Below, piece after piece: positions 13,065-24,139 of a stretch of 64,000 nucleotides of DNA. Source of the DNA: Strongylocentrotus purpuratus. Taxonomy: Eukaryota; Echinodermata; Echinoidea; Camarodonta; Strongylocentrotidae. The position numbers and the translations under genes were made by a program. The notes under the pieces are model-generated. The model was not told the DNA's origin and did not search any database. It saw only the letters and a list, made by a program, of their open reading frames with translations. The stretch's first letter is position 1. Each line of letters starts with the position of its first letter. The stretch covers positions 16,334,633 to 16,398,632 of the forward strand of contig NW_022145611.1 of the NCBI RefSeq assembly GCF_000002235.5, given 5' to 3'.

Positions 13065-15206
13065 ATGTGGATATTTGGGTATGGATCATTGACATGGAAA
13101 ACTGATTTTCCATATACGAAATGGTTTGTTGGCAGCGTGGATGGCTATGCCCGGAGATTTTGGCAAGCCAGTATGGACCACAGAGGAGTGCCCGATAAGG
13201 TATGCCTCAAACGGTCGCTAGCCCCGGCTCTGGTCTGGGGCAGCTACCTGTCAGTAATATGGCCAAGAGTATATGCGTTTCAATTTTTGCAGACTCATCC
13301 TCACTGTCACTGTCGTAGACCTATCTTAAATAAATCAGAGTTGATATGTGTGTGTGAATATGAAGTACTGTGAAGAATTAATCTCTTCATTTAAGAATAT
13401 TTATATCTAGTCTAGCTATATACTAGCTGTCTATGTTAGGAAAAGCACATTTGAAAAAGTTTCCATTGTAATAACTAATTACAAGTGAATAGTCGGTACA
13501 AATAAGGAAAGAGAAAATATCTGGATGTTCAATAATTGTAATTATTATGTTACAGCTTTACTATGGGTTCCTCAGAGACAAGGAACAGAGGGAAAACCCC
13601 TCTTTACTAAAATCATACACTGTATTTATCAAACCTAATGTGTGAAATAAAATTGGAGACTAGTTTTATTTGAATTTGTAAACGTTGAATTGTCAATATG
13701 TCATTATATGCTAAGGATATATAGGAATGTAACATGATCCTAACCATTAGGAGCCAGAGCATATAACCATCCGCTGAAATACCACCCATACCAACGCGAA
13801 TCCAATGCAGTAAAGAGGGGCACATAAGCTGAAGCTTCAAGCCTCGACACCAAAGTAAAGTAAAGTAAGTAAGTAAACACTGAGTTCCCATAGGGCATAT
13901 ATTTAATCAAGTGGTCATATCTCAACCAATACTTAACATATTCAATTGGTTTTCGACATTTGGACATTATTTTTGATGCTCTTTCAGAAAATGAAGAAAA
14001 AACTGAGAAATTCTAAAATTAGATTTTTGATGACGTCACACTTCACCACTCTATGCCATATGTAGATTTTTAAACAATGTGTTTTTCAACTCATTTTGTT
14101 TCTCTCTCTCTCTCTTTCTCTTGATCTCTCCCACTCATCTTTAAAAACATATGACAGCCTGGAAGAGTAGTCACCCTCATTGAAACTCCTGGGGTAAGAA
14201 AACAAGGACATTTTGTAATGGGTCACTTTGAAAGTCTTTGGTCTTGATGTCTGTTCAGTGTTCTCAATTTTGAGGGACTGAAGTCCAAACGTCTCCCTGA
14301 TTAGGCTGCTAGCTACAAAGGGATTTTATTATTGGATAGTAATTGTCAATATTTTACTTGTCACATTAAAAATTGTTAAATGAAATGGTAATCTTCAACT
14401 TTGTTTACAGGAGATCGTGATCAGGCCTGATACTGATAGTTACCAGATTTAAATCGGTTTCTTGGTTGTTGTCTTTTTTGATTTTTTTTTTTTTCTTGAT
14501 TCCTTTTTTTTTTCTTTGTCTTCCCGATTTTATCCCTATTTTCCTCCCCAATTTTCCAGAAAAAAATATTAGTTATAAAAAAAATTGACATACTATATTC
14601 AACTTAAGGACATTCCATTTCAATTTTAGGTCTATAATATGAACATTTCAGAATATTGTGTGCGAGTCCTAATTAGTTATGGTAACTAAACATTCACAGA
14701 AAATTGCAATACAATTTATGGTTCAAAGTTGTGCCAAGTTTACCAAAATGTCTTCTGATTTATGTTGTTATTTTCCACAGGAGCAAGTATGGGGTATTGC
14801 TTATCATGTTGCAGAGAGTGACAGAGCTAGTGTGAAGGAGTACCTAGACTTTCGGGAAAAGAATGGCTACACCACCAAAGCGATAATGTTCTATCCGCTG
14901 CAGTCTGAGAAAAATTCCGTCCAAGAACCGTTCGAGGTCCTGGTCTATATCGCCACCCCCTGCAACCCTGCGTTCCTGGGACCGGCTCCTCTCGAAGAGA
15001 TTGCCAATCAGATTGTTAGTTCTGAAGGACCAAGCGGAAAGAACAAGGACTACTTGCTGCAACTGGCTTCGACCATGAGAAAGCTGGTCCCAGACTGCAA
15101 CGACACCCATTTATTTGAGCTGGAGACATTAGTGAAGAGACTGATGTCAGAAGATCATCATCAAACAGAGCTTCCTCAAAACAAGATAAATGAAATGACA
15201 GCATGA
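13065..15206 (+). CDS. CHAC2: Glutathione-specific gamma-glutamylcyclotransferase (ChaC2)
   Basis: Cytosolic ChaC-family enzyme that cleaves glutathione to 5-oxoproline and cysteinylglycine. Three exons join in phase: 13065-13199, 14158-14193 and 14781-15206, giving 197 residues (human CHAC2 is 184). The start [12 protein letters not shown] carries the YGSL substrate-binding loop at residues 6-9. [26 protein letters not shown] and [10 protein letters not shown] follow. The catalytic glutamate is E83, the same number as in the human enzyme. GPSGKN and LVPD further on are also family-typical. The C-terminal tail after EDHHQ is slightly longer than in human. Exon 2 is only 36 nt. The reading frame running past the first donor is intron and not part of the protein. 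It is divergently paired with the SNX5/6 gene. Intron 1 holds a LINE remnant. Confidence 0.95.
13735..13880 (+). mobile_element. 5'-truncated LINE 3' end (CR1/Jockey-like)
   Basis: A reading frame ends [19 protein letters not shown] then stop, aligned with the end of the LINE at 22930-23358 (NPIKFEPYVRRDATVKRDK then stop). Both continue with a short 3' UTR (GAAGCTTC) and a microsatellite tail of AAGT units. Only the last codons and the 3' UTR remain, in CHAC2 intron 1. Confidence 0.65.
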
Positions 15207-17400
15207 TGCTGAATAACACAAGTTGATTTGTACTAAACTTGAGGTTCACTATTACCTACTGATTGAACAGTGTATGTGTGTGTGTTGTTTTTTGTTTTTT
15301 TATTTTTCAATGTTAAGTACAGCAATACTTCTCTCCCCCCCCCCCCCCCAGAAAAAAGGACAAATTAATATTTGAAATGCCAATTGGTAAAATCAATTAA
15401 TTGACCAGTTCATATGCCAAATAATTAGCCTCGGTCCTAAAGATTAGCAAATGGATAGCAATAATCTAATATTGTATCATAATGCTGAGAGAGTAGAGAG
15501 AATGCTATCTTAATTTGTCGGTGATACAAAGTTACCCGACATTGGCCTTATGGTGCTATGACCCATAATGGAAGAGTTGTCTGCCACTACATCTCATCGA
15601 CACTATTTTGCCAAATTGAGATTCCCTCACGCATATAGTGATTCCAACTTTCAAAAATTCATGATTATTGTACATTGTGCTGTTATGACCAATCAGGGTA
15701 GATCGATCGAAACGTGACTGCCTGTATTCAAAGGTAGATAAGGAATTGTTCTTTCATGAAAGATTCATATTTTAGAATATATTATATTGAAGTGTGAGGT
15801 AATAGTACATATTTAAACAATTTTATATCAGATGCTGCATATAACCAATAACCAACTAATTTTCAAGTTGATCTTTTTTTAATGATAATTTTTATTAGTT
15901 TAGTATATTAATATATTTTAAAGACAAATATTGATGCAATCTAAATTCCAGCACGAACCACCTTTACAGTTGTCTTTAGAAATGTGTGTGTACTCACTAT
16001 TTCTCTTATAAATTCTTAAGTTTCTTGCCTCAAAAACTTATGAAAATAACAATTTCTTTAAAAAAATGAGTCAGACGACTTTACATATCTGTCCATACTG
16101 TTTCATAAAGGAATTGTGTTTTGTAAATAATATCTTTAATTACATGAACTGTTTTGATTGAATAGTAAGAATTTTAACAATATGTATTCGTTTTAAACTT
16201 GTAACATCATTCATTTCGTTTCTAAAAGACAGAATTATAGATTAACCCGTAGCTAAAGAAACAACAGATATGTAGGGTCTACGTGGAGTCAAGAGTACTT
16301 ACTTCACACTCAATTTACAATCGACTATCAGCATTATAAATGATAAATATGACATTAATTATTTAAATATACAATGTATTAATTTCATAATTTGATCACT
16401 CACAATATGCATATGTTGATTGGTATGTAGTATGTACCATTGCATTGTGGAAGGATTTAGATGTAAAAGTTGTGAGCTTTTTTCTTTTTTTCTCCTCCCT
16501 TTTTGGGGGGGTTTGATATAATGGTCTAATTTCAAGCAATACAATGCCCATGGCATTATTTGTAATGCAAACATGTACTATATACACGATTAATGTATTG
16601 TCTGCATTTTGTATGATGAGTAAGGATATCAAAGCTAACTATAGATTGTGCTCCATCTACTGCCAATGCATTTCTCATGTATGAAACAGAATGCTATCTC
16701 ACTCTTCTCTTTTCGTCTTAAATCTGTGGTTTCCTGACTGTTCATTGATTGCTTTAAGTTTTTTAAAGGGTTATTATGAGGCAAACAGATCCAGTGATAT
16801 GGGCTGAAAGTTACTCAGGAAAGAAAACAAGTGAACATTTTTTTTTAAAATCAAATTTGTACGATTTCAGATTTTAAGCAATTTGTTCTTAAATTTCAAA
16901 ATTACTAGGTGGAGGTCAAGTATAAGGATGACATGTGAAGCTAATGTCTTTGTTACCAATGTAAGAATATTACAAAAGTTGATATGGGAATGGGTGAGAA
17001 CATTTTTTTGTTGGTTTATCGGTACTTCAAGTTGTGTACATAGAAAATAAAGATGGATATATAATGTTATTTATAACAAAGTTATATAATATTATTTACA
17101 AGTATAAAACAATTTGTTCAGTGTGTCTTCTTGCTACAAGATTTACGATCATGCAAAAGTGTGAAAACATAAAATATAATAATTGTATTACTGCAGTTCC
17201 TCAAGAAAAATCTACATGTTGTATGCTTCTGTCACATGAGTGACTTTTTTTTTACTCTGCTACCTCATCAGAAAACCACACCAGAACACAATTGTATAAA
17301 GATACATGAAGGTTTAATATTCATCCTACAAATCGTGGCGTCAAAAACAACAATTTAATAGAACATAACTTTAGAACAGGCCTAGGGCAGCTTCCATCTC
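15207..17400. other. CHAC2 3' flank, no gene recognised
   Basis: AT-rich sequence with a 15-nt poly(C) run at 15335-15349 and a mixed T/C/G stretch near 16480-16515. ORFs here are short and without recognisable motifs. CHAC2's 3' UTR must lie at its start; the poly(A) site was not fixed. Confidence 0.5.
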
Positions 17401-17431
17401 GTGAGTCCCTCCTGGTCCTGGTCGCTTGGCC

Positions 17432-17691
17432 CCCGGCCCCCCCACTCAGGTTTCAAAATGACCGCATGCGTGTTGCCAAAATGTCCTTTTCGTAACAAAA
17501 GAAAAAGGTCGAGCCGTATTGACTTTACACACCGGACTTTTGCTGAAAAGGGGGGGTCCGGAAAAAGGCTCGTATACAAAAGAAAAAGGTCGAGCGGTAT
17601 TGACTTTACACACCGGACTTTTGCTGAAAAGGGGGGGTCGGTTGGAACACGCATATGCGTACCCTAAATAACACTGAGTGGGGGGGCCGGG
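17432..17691. mobile_element. Non-autonomous inverted-repeat DNA transposon, 260 bp, with 8-bp target duplication
   Basis: Perfect 18-bp terminal inverted repeats, CCCGGCCCCCCCACTCAG and its complement, bound a 260-bp unit. A perfect 8-bp direct repeat, GCTTGGCC, flanks it at 17424-17431 and 17692-17699. A second, uninterrupted copy of the flanking sequence at 17767-17815 has a single GCTTGGCC and serves as the empty site. Inside are two 64-bp direct copies (17495-17558 and 17576-17639) with one mismatch. An 8-bp duplication fits hAT- or P-type transposition. The short ORFs crossing it are artefacts of the repeats. Confidence 0.85.
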
Positions 17692-17830
17692 GCTTGGCCA
17701 GTCTCTAGACTGCGTAGATATCCCCGTCGACTTTGCAGCTCATCTCTATCTCTGTCGATGACTTCCCTGGTCGCTTGGCCAGTCTCTAGACTGCGTAGAA
17801 TTCCCCGTTGACTTGACAGCTTAGCTTGCC
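17692..17830. repeat. Local tandem duplication, 81-bp period
   Basis: The segment GCTTGGCCAGTCTCTAGACT with the following CCCCGT-GACTT occurs at 17692 and again at 17773. Only the first copy was hit by the transposon at 17432-17691. Confidence 0.75.
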
Positions 17831-20240
17831 CAGAAGTAAAAGTCTATCTGAAGAAAAATGTTTCTGCCACTAAATAAATCTACCTCGTGCGTTCAACGTC
17901 TGCACCGTAGCACTGACTTGAAGGGTTCTCCCCATTATTCTACAGCAACTTCCCTTTACCCTTTCTTTGCCAGGTCCTTAACATTCGAAACCTCCTGGGT
18001 ATGCCAGCTATTTCTATTTCTATCTACATTCAATAGCCAACCCAAAATCATGCATGTCCAATCCCCCCATATACTGTGTGTCTTATATGCAAATGACAAT
18101 GCCAAAATGCACCTGTGCTTGGCTACCTCATCTGACCATAGAATAGTACATTTCCTTTGAGTAGGACATTTCCCTTCTCGCCTGGAAAAAATTCCTTTCA
18201 TGACAGCTTCCTTACATTAAAAGAAAACAGAAGAAAGAAAAAATAACATTATTAAGGAGAAATGTTTCATAATTCCTTAAATGAATTTAGTCCATCTTGG
18301 TAATAAAGGAGACGTCAGATTATGTACTTCTATCATAATTCAATGATGTATACATACATATCTCTCTCTCTCTCCCCTCTCTCTCTCTCTTGCTATCTCT
18401 GGCAAATACTAGTATGTTTGTGTGTGTGTGTGTGCGTGTATGGACAATTCAATTTGATATAATTTGTAGATTGAAAACTTTTGTCGATATGAAGATTCCC
18501 CAATTGAAATATGAAATATATCAAACTATTCAATAATTACTATTTTCAAAATTTGCCCAAAACTTTGCATTATCTTTAATACCATTTGATAACGCCAAAT
18601 TCAAATAGTTAAAATATAGTGTGTAAAGGAGAATTAATGCATAGACAAAAAAAACAATAGATAGTTTAAAATGTTACAAGAAAGCACAGGTAGAGGTTCT
18701 GAAGAAAACAAGATATTTTATTGAAAATTCAGCAAATTTAATACAAATTAGAATCAAACATTCCATTGCAATCGTAATCATAATAATTGCAAAAATATAA
18801 CTTTAGTAATTTACATTACAAAAATTTTCCCACAATGTTCTTTTACAATAAATGATTGATAGCAATAATTGTCAAGTTAATGCACCAATGATATGGAGAG
18901 TCATACAGTATCAAATCTGTTTTTTTTTAGTTGTTAGTAAAACTTACTATTACACCCCAAGAACGTTAAAAATGCTTACCTCTATATAAAGCGTTTATAC
19001 ACAGTGCAAGGATTGAGTTGTATAACGTGATATAAATTATAATCTTTCTCATACATAGTAATATATGTAAAATCGACTGAATTCTGTCATCCACTCGTGT
19101 GAACATAATAACAAAGTCTCATTCAACATTGTTTAAAATGGCTATATTTGACAATTTACACTTTAAATTAGAAAAGAGGAAGAAATACTGCAATGACAAT
19201 GTGAAGTACTCATTCAATCATTGCTATACATGTATCATCAAAAATTAAAAAATAGGACAAAATTCTGATATTTATAACTGTACACGTTGTAGAACTGGGG
19301 CAATCATTCCGTCTTTACTTAGAATAAAAAAGGGAAATTCACCTCTAGATCATACATTCACATATCGTTCATTCATGTATATTGTTGTTACTTAACATTA
19401 TTTAAAGAATGCTTAGGTGGCTTTTGAAATATATCCAAACTGAATACAGAATATAGAATTACACTATATATTGTGCGATCATTTAAATTTTAAAACGTCA
19501 AGTTAGTGCTTTATTATCAATTTAATAGTCTTTTCAGTTGACTTTTTGGGCGATTGTTCCATGTGATGTGAAATATACTGTACACTATATACCGATACGG
19601 TTAAATGTATTTATTCCAATGTTGCTCCACCGCTCAAAGTTGGAGAAACTAAAATTATGGTCTTAAACATAAGGTAATTATTTGGATGCTTTGACAGCAT
19701 AAGATAATCAGTAAGAAACATGAAAATGTAAGTTTGATCATCTTTTCTACAGTGTATGTTTTCAGATATCTATTACTTTCATACTGCTGAAATTAGTACA
19801 AGAGGCCAATCAGCAATTATAATTTTGACTGATTTGGACCACCCTAACATTCCAAGATATACAATTTGAAGCTACATGGACAATATTTCAGTTGAAACAT
19901 TATGATACATACATGTATCATATATGTATTAATAATAGAGCAGGCAGTTGTCGTTATCTCTGAGATGGCTTAGAATTAGAGCAAGATTCACCACAAAGTA
20001 CTGATATCACAATAAAGACAATTGCTATCAGATTAACTACTGAAAACCACACTCATTGACATATGGTAGCAAATGAATAAACTCTCTAGAGTAAAGAAAT
20101 ACTGTTTTGCAAAACACACACACACACACACACATTGGTAAATGCACTTATTTTCTCCTGAGAACCAGATGGGTATAAAGTCATATACTAGCTGGTCTAC
20201 AGTAAATTAGAGTGAAAGCTAACTATAAAGACTGCTCAAA
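17831..20240. other. Gene-poor interval with simple repeats
   Basis: A (CT)n tract lies at about 18361-18392, a (GT)n tract at about 18418-18438 and a (CA)n tract at about 20115-20136. The rest is AT-rich with no supported exon on either strand. Confidence 0.5.
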
Positions 20241-20244
20241 GAAG

Positions 20245-20312
20245 AGTGGTGGTGGTTTAGTAGTAGATCAGTGGTCTCGTTACCGTGAGGTCCTGGGTTA
20301 GAAACCAAGTCG
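20245..20312 (+). repeat. Possible tRNA-SINE head, degenerate
   Basis: A box A-like stretch (GTGGTTTAGTAGTAGATCAG) and a decayed box B-like stretch (GGTCCTGGGTTAGAAACC) lie about 30 nt apart, as in sea-urchin-type tRNA SINEs. No tail was identified. Confidence 0.4.
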
Positions 20313-20683
20313 ATGGAACTGCATTAATCCTCATAACCAAGTCCCCCGAGGTGAGGTTTAACATCATGTGTCAATTGGTTGCATACATGTACTTACAATC
20401 ATGCACATGCATTCTTAGCAGTCAAATTAATTCTTTTAATAAACCATCACAGGAGACAAATAGGCAGTGTTATAGGCAGATGGTCTTTATAAAGAGATTT
20501 CTTTTATAAGTGTTTCAATGAGGACTACTACCGGTATTCAATGAAAACAAAGATGTAGCCTTAAGACAGGTGGTCCTTCTAGGCTTCTACACAGGGGGTT
20601 GCAGAAACGGGTTAGACTCTGGTTCTTTAAAGATAATGAAGACAAGTTAAAAACTATAGAAAGTGACATCTGAGGTACTATGG

Positions 20684-23600
20684 TTATGATATATGGACGA
20701 CATTCTTCATCATCCAATCTATGCGAAGTGCTGGTTTGGTGGAGGACAAGGCTATCGGAGGGGGTGGAGGGGGTGGTGGTGGAGGAGCCACACCCTGTGG
20801 AGGTCCAGGGGACTGTTCTGTCCTTTTCACTGTGGCTCCATTGCATACCGAATCTGAACTACACACAGTTTCTGTCCTATTACAGCACTCATTTCTGGTT
20901 TCTTGAATGTCCATATTGCTCGGTGAGATGGCTGGTTGTGATGTAGGGTCGCAGGACTTGCAATCTGTTCCTAGATCCTCAACAGGTAGTGGTGTGTTCG
21001 TCTCTGGTGCACAGTCACAGGTTTCTAGCATCTAAAGGAAACATTAAAAAAGCAATGTGAGAATGCACAACTCATGTTTCTTGTGACAAATGTGAGGAAA
21101 ATGTGTTCTAATACTAGCCATCCATATTTTCTCTGTAATGGACTAGAGTAAATATTCTTTGTCAATAGCCAAAGTAATTACTAGTGGGCAGTATTTTAAC
21201 AGCGTCTACATAATTATTCAAATGATTTGACAAAGCACTAAAACTTTTACATCAAATACATTTATCCAAAAAAAAAGGTGTCAACATCTACAACACTACA
21301 CTCCATCAAAATCGGCAGTTTAGTAATGGGACATGAAAACAACAAATCAGATAATAACACAATTACTGTTTATCTCTAGGCCACAAATGTGTTTCCTACA
21401 AAATATGCAGTTCTGCCCATCCATGATGAATTGGGAAATGATGGCTATTCGGTAATTGCTTTTTTCACAAGATATATTGACTTTTCAACAAATTTCAAAT
21501 GGGTAGGTGATGTGATAAAAAACATCATGGTACTGTAATATCAAACACTATGCTTTAGGAGACTCAAAATAAAAGAGTTGAAACTTAATTTCTTTACCAT
21601 TGCTCCTACTGTATTCACAGGCTTGCAGAAGGAGTAACCTAGATGCTGATAGAACCCTTGTTTGTCCTTGGTGCACAGGTATACCCTCTGAAATCCTTCT
21701 CTAGCTGCATGTTGTTCAGCCATCTCCATCACACTCCGTCCCAATCCCTGGCCTCTACGCTTCTTGCCTACAACAACTATTTTTTTTAAAGATGAAAAAC
21801 AAGGAAAACTGTATATTTCAAAGTGAAAAATGTCATTGAGAATATAATGAAATACACAATTAAGTCAACATTTTTCTTTTAGTATAATCCAAGTGGTTGA
21901 AGTTTGCATAATAGTCTTTTATCAAGCTAGAGAAAAGGGATATTGTAAAGTTTCAAGAAAATTATTACCAGTAATATTTGGTTGGCAGAAAGTTAAGTTG
22001 AAAATTACTGTTTTCTTTCATTTCAATCTAGAGTGTATTAATTTCATAGAGAGCAAACTTACACCCCAAAAATGTGTTTCTTGCTGTTATGTATAATGAT
22101 TTGAATGGATATTGTATTTACTATTATAGCATCCAAAGTTACAAATTAAATAATAATAACATTTGAATGACAACACTATTAAGATTCATGTACATTAGAG
22201 TTAATTTTATTCATTATATTTATTGTGTTTCATTATTGCATTAATTGTGAGTAGAAAGTAATGTTGTGGTTAGCATGCAGATCCTTGAAATTTGTTTTAT
22301 TCTGTTGATGATGATTATTTTCGCTTACAAGAATACACTTTCAAGAAAAAACTACTAATGCCTACAGTATACGACTTACCGGATTCAACAAGAACACTCT
22401 TGGCATCACTGATGACCTTGGCTAACCTGCAGTATCCAACCACTGTGCTCTCATTCTCCACCAGTACTAATGAATATGGTAATGTAGAGCATGACTTGGT
22501 TATAGAGTGCAACCTAAATTTTGATAAAAATGTATGTTATTCACAATGAAAATATGAAATAGGTCTGTAGTCTGTTAATGTAGCAAATGCATAAGTTGGT
22601 TGTGTTTAGCATGCAAATCTGTAAAATGTTTGGATTTTCAGCAATTTTGTATTTGTTTAATTCATTATTGGTCTGGACTTTGGACATTAAATTACCCTGC
22701 ATGAGCTGGCATTCTCAAATACATCTTAAAAGAGCAGAAGATACATTTTTTTAAATCTAAACTAAAAAGGAGGTATCCATGAGATACTGAATCTCCTTTG
22801 AAACTACTAGAATACAGAAATTCTATTAACAGGCTATTTCAATATTGTGATATAATATTTAAAAAAACACAAAGTCCACTCATTCACTCCTCACAGTCTG
22901 ACTTGTTTGGATCGAGTGTTGAGCCGAATTATTATCGGCTTATAAATCAGTTAGAGAACTACAACTTCCTAGCTTTGGCTTACAGAAGACAAAGAGCAGA
23001 TCAGATACAGATATTCAAAATCCTGAGAGGCTTTGACAGAGTGAATCCTTCAAAATTCTTCCAACTAGCAACTGGCTCAACAACAAGAGGCCATGATTTC
23101 AAGATTGTCAAACAACGTTTCAACACAAGACTTAGGCAGTATAGTTTCTCAATAAGGAGTGTAAATAATTGGAATGCTCTGCCTAAGGAAGTAGTCAATG
23201 TTACCACCATTAACCAATTCAAGTCATCCCTAGAAAGGTATTGGAGAAACAATCCAATTAAGTTTGAACCATACGTGAGACGGGATGCAACAGTAAAGAG
23301 GGACAAATAAGCGAAGCTTCCAGTCTCTACACCCAAGTATACCCAAGTAAGTAAGTAGTAAATGCAGTTAGTTTTTATTTTGTAAGAAGTAGACTAATTG
23401 ATGTCATCTTTTTAGTCTATAATATTACAAGGTACAAGGTCTCTCGCCAATCGAACACCCCCCCCCCCCCCCCCCACCCCTCCCCACATCCCCAATCCTA
23501 AGCAGTCGACCAACAGAGGTCTACTCTATTCTAGTGAAAAAGGCACCACAAAGTGCAAGTGTCACACTTTAACTATCACATTTTCCCCTTCTTCCATTAT

Positions 23601-23702
23601 ACTTCACCTTGCTGCTTTGCTCCTCGTCCATTCTTCATTCAAAATTTCTACACAGCCATCGATGAGGTGGGTATTTTCATGTAGAGCTAAAATTGACAGC
23701 AT
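20684..23702 (-). CDS. NAA80: N-alpha-acetyltransferase 80 (actin N-terminal acetyltransferase)
   Basis: GNAT-fold enzyme that acetylates the processed N terminus of actin; its proline-rich loop is known to bind profilin. Exons (minus): 23608-23702, 22380-22513, 21598-21776, 20684-21031, all in phase, 251 residues. The start at 23702 has an in-frame TGA four codons upstream. LNEEWTRSK, RLHSI, VVGYCRLAKV and SVLVES match human NAA80 (NDQWPRSR, RLHSL, LLVET). The acetyl-CoA loop is RGQGLG at residues 84-89, followed by GFQRVYL and FYQHLGYSF. The last exon has a run of ten prolines (219-228) and ends near IDWMMKN, comparable to human IFWMEKD. Between them lies a poorly conserved linker with several cysteines. 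Intron 1 contains a LINE fragment. The gene is divergent from ARMT1. Confidence 0.93.
22930..23358 (+). mobile_element. LINE fragment, C-terminal end of ORF2 (CR1/Jockey-like), in NAA80 intron 1
   Basis: Plus-strand frame with YNFLALAYRRQRADQIQIFK, then TRGHDFKIVKQRFNTRLRQ and SFSIRSVNNWNALPKEVV. This is the conserved region after the reverse transcriptase thumb of CR1/Jockey-group LINEs. A stop at 23310, a short 3' UTR and an (AAGT)n tail follow. It is 5'-truncated with no catalytic RT motifs left. The frame extends upstream to 22798, but that part was not recognised. It is antisense to NAA80. Confidence 0.8.
23458..23475. repeat. Poly(C) tract, 18 nt
   Basis: An uninterrupted C run followed by further C-rich sequence, in NAA80 intron 1, close to the 3' end of the LINE fragment. 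Confidence 0.9.
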
Positions 23703-24139
23703 CTTTTCTCAGAACTCCGATTCGAGTTAACAATTTTCCCAAATGAATAACAGATCATTGTAGCGCATGATTGGTTCCGTCCGTTATTCCGCACGTGCAT
23801 TGACATCAGATTGACATGCTATCTTTAGGCGTACGCAAAAGGGCGTACGTTACGTATATCCAAGTCCAAAACATGCAAGATTTGCGCTAGTATATCTGAC
23901 CCCGCCCACTCTTATGCATGTGACGGGTCAGAGGCTATAGCTAGGCCGCATATGCAGTACTGCGCCGGGCTATATTCGTGCCGCTGTCTGTGCAAAACAT
24001 GTACAGACACCCACACTACGCTAGACTCGAGCTCCCTGTTCATTCTGGTGGTGGTGGTAATTTCTCAACCCGAGAGAGGTTATCAGGTTCAACAGAAGAA
24101 CTATAAAACAGACAGGTGTGCAACTTTCCTTGTAAGAAA
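23703..24139. promoter_or_regulatory. Presumed bidirectional promoter, NAA80 and ARMT1
   Basis: The two divergent start codons are 437 bp apart. The interval includes a CCAAT-type GATTGGTTC, an E-box CACGTG near 23791, and a CpG-bearing repeat of GGCGTACG. No clear TATA box sets a start. The plus-strand ORF at 23952-24242 overlaps the ARMT1 leader in another frame and is not considered coding. Confidence 0.55.

Noticed and set aside
17382-17667. Overlapping ORFs of about 90 codons on both strands
   Set aside because: They lie inside the 260-bp inverted-repeat element, and their repeated peptides come from its internal direct duplication.
20680-20946. Plus-strand ORFs with a poly-glycine run
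   Set aside because: Antisense shadow of the NAA80 proline run.
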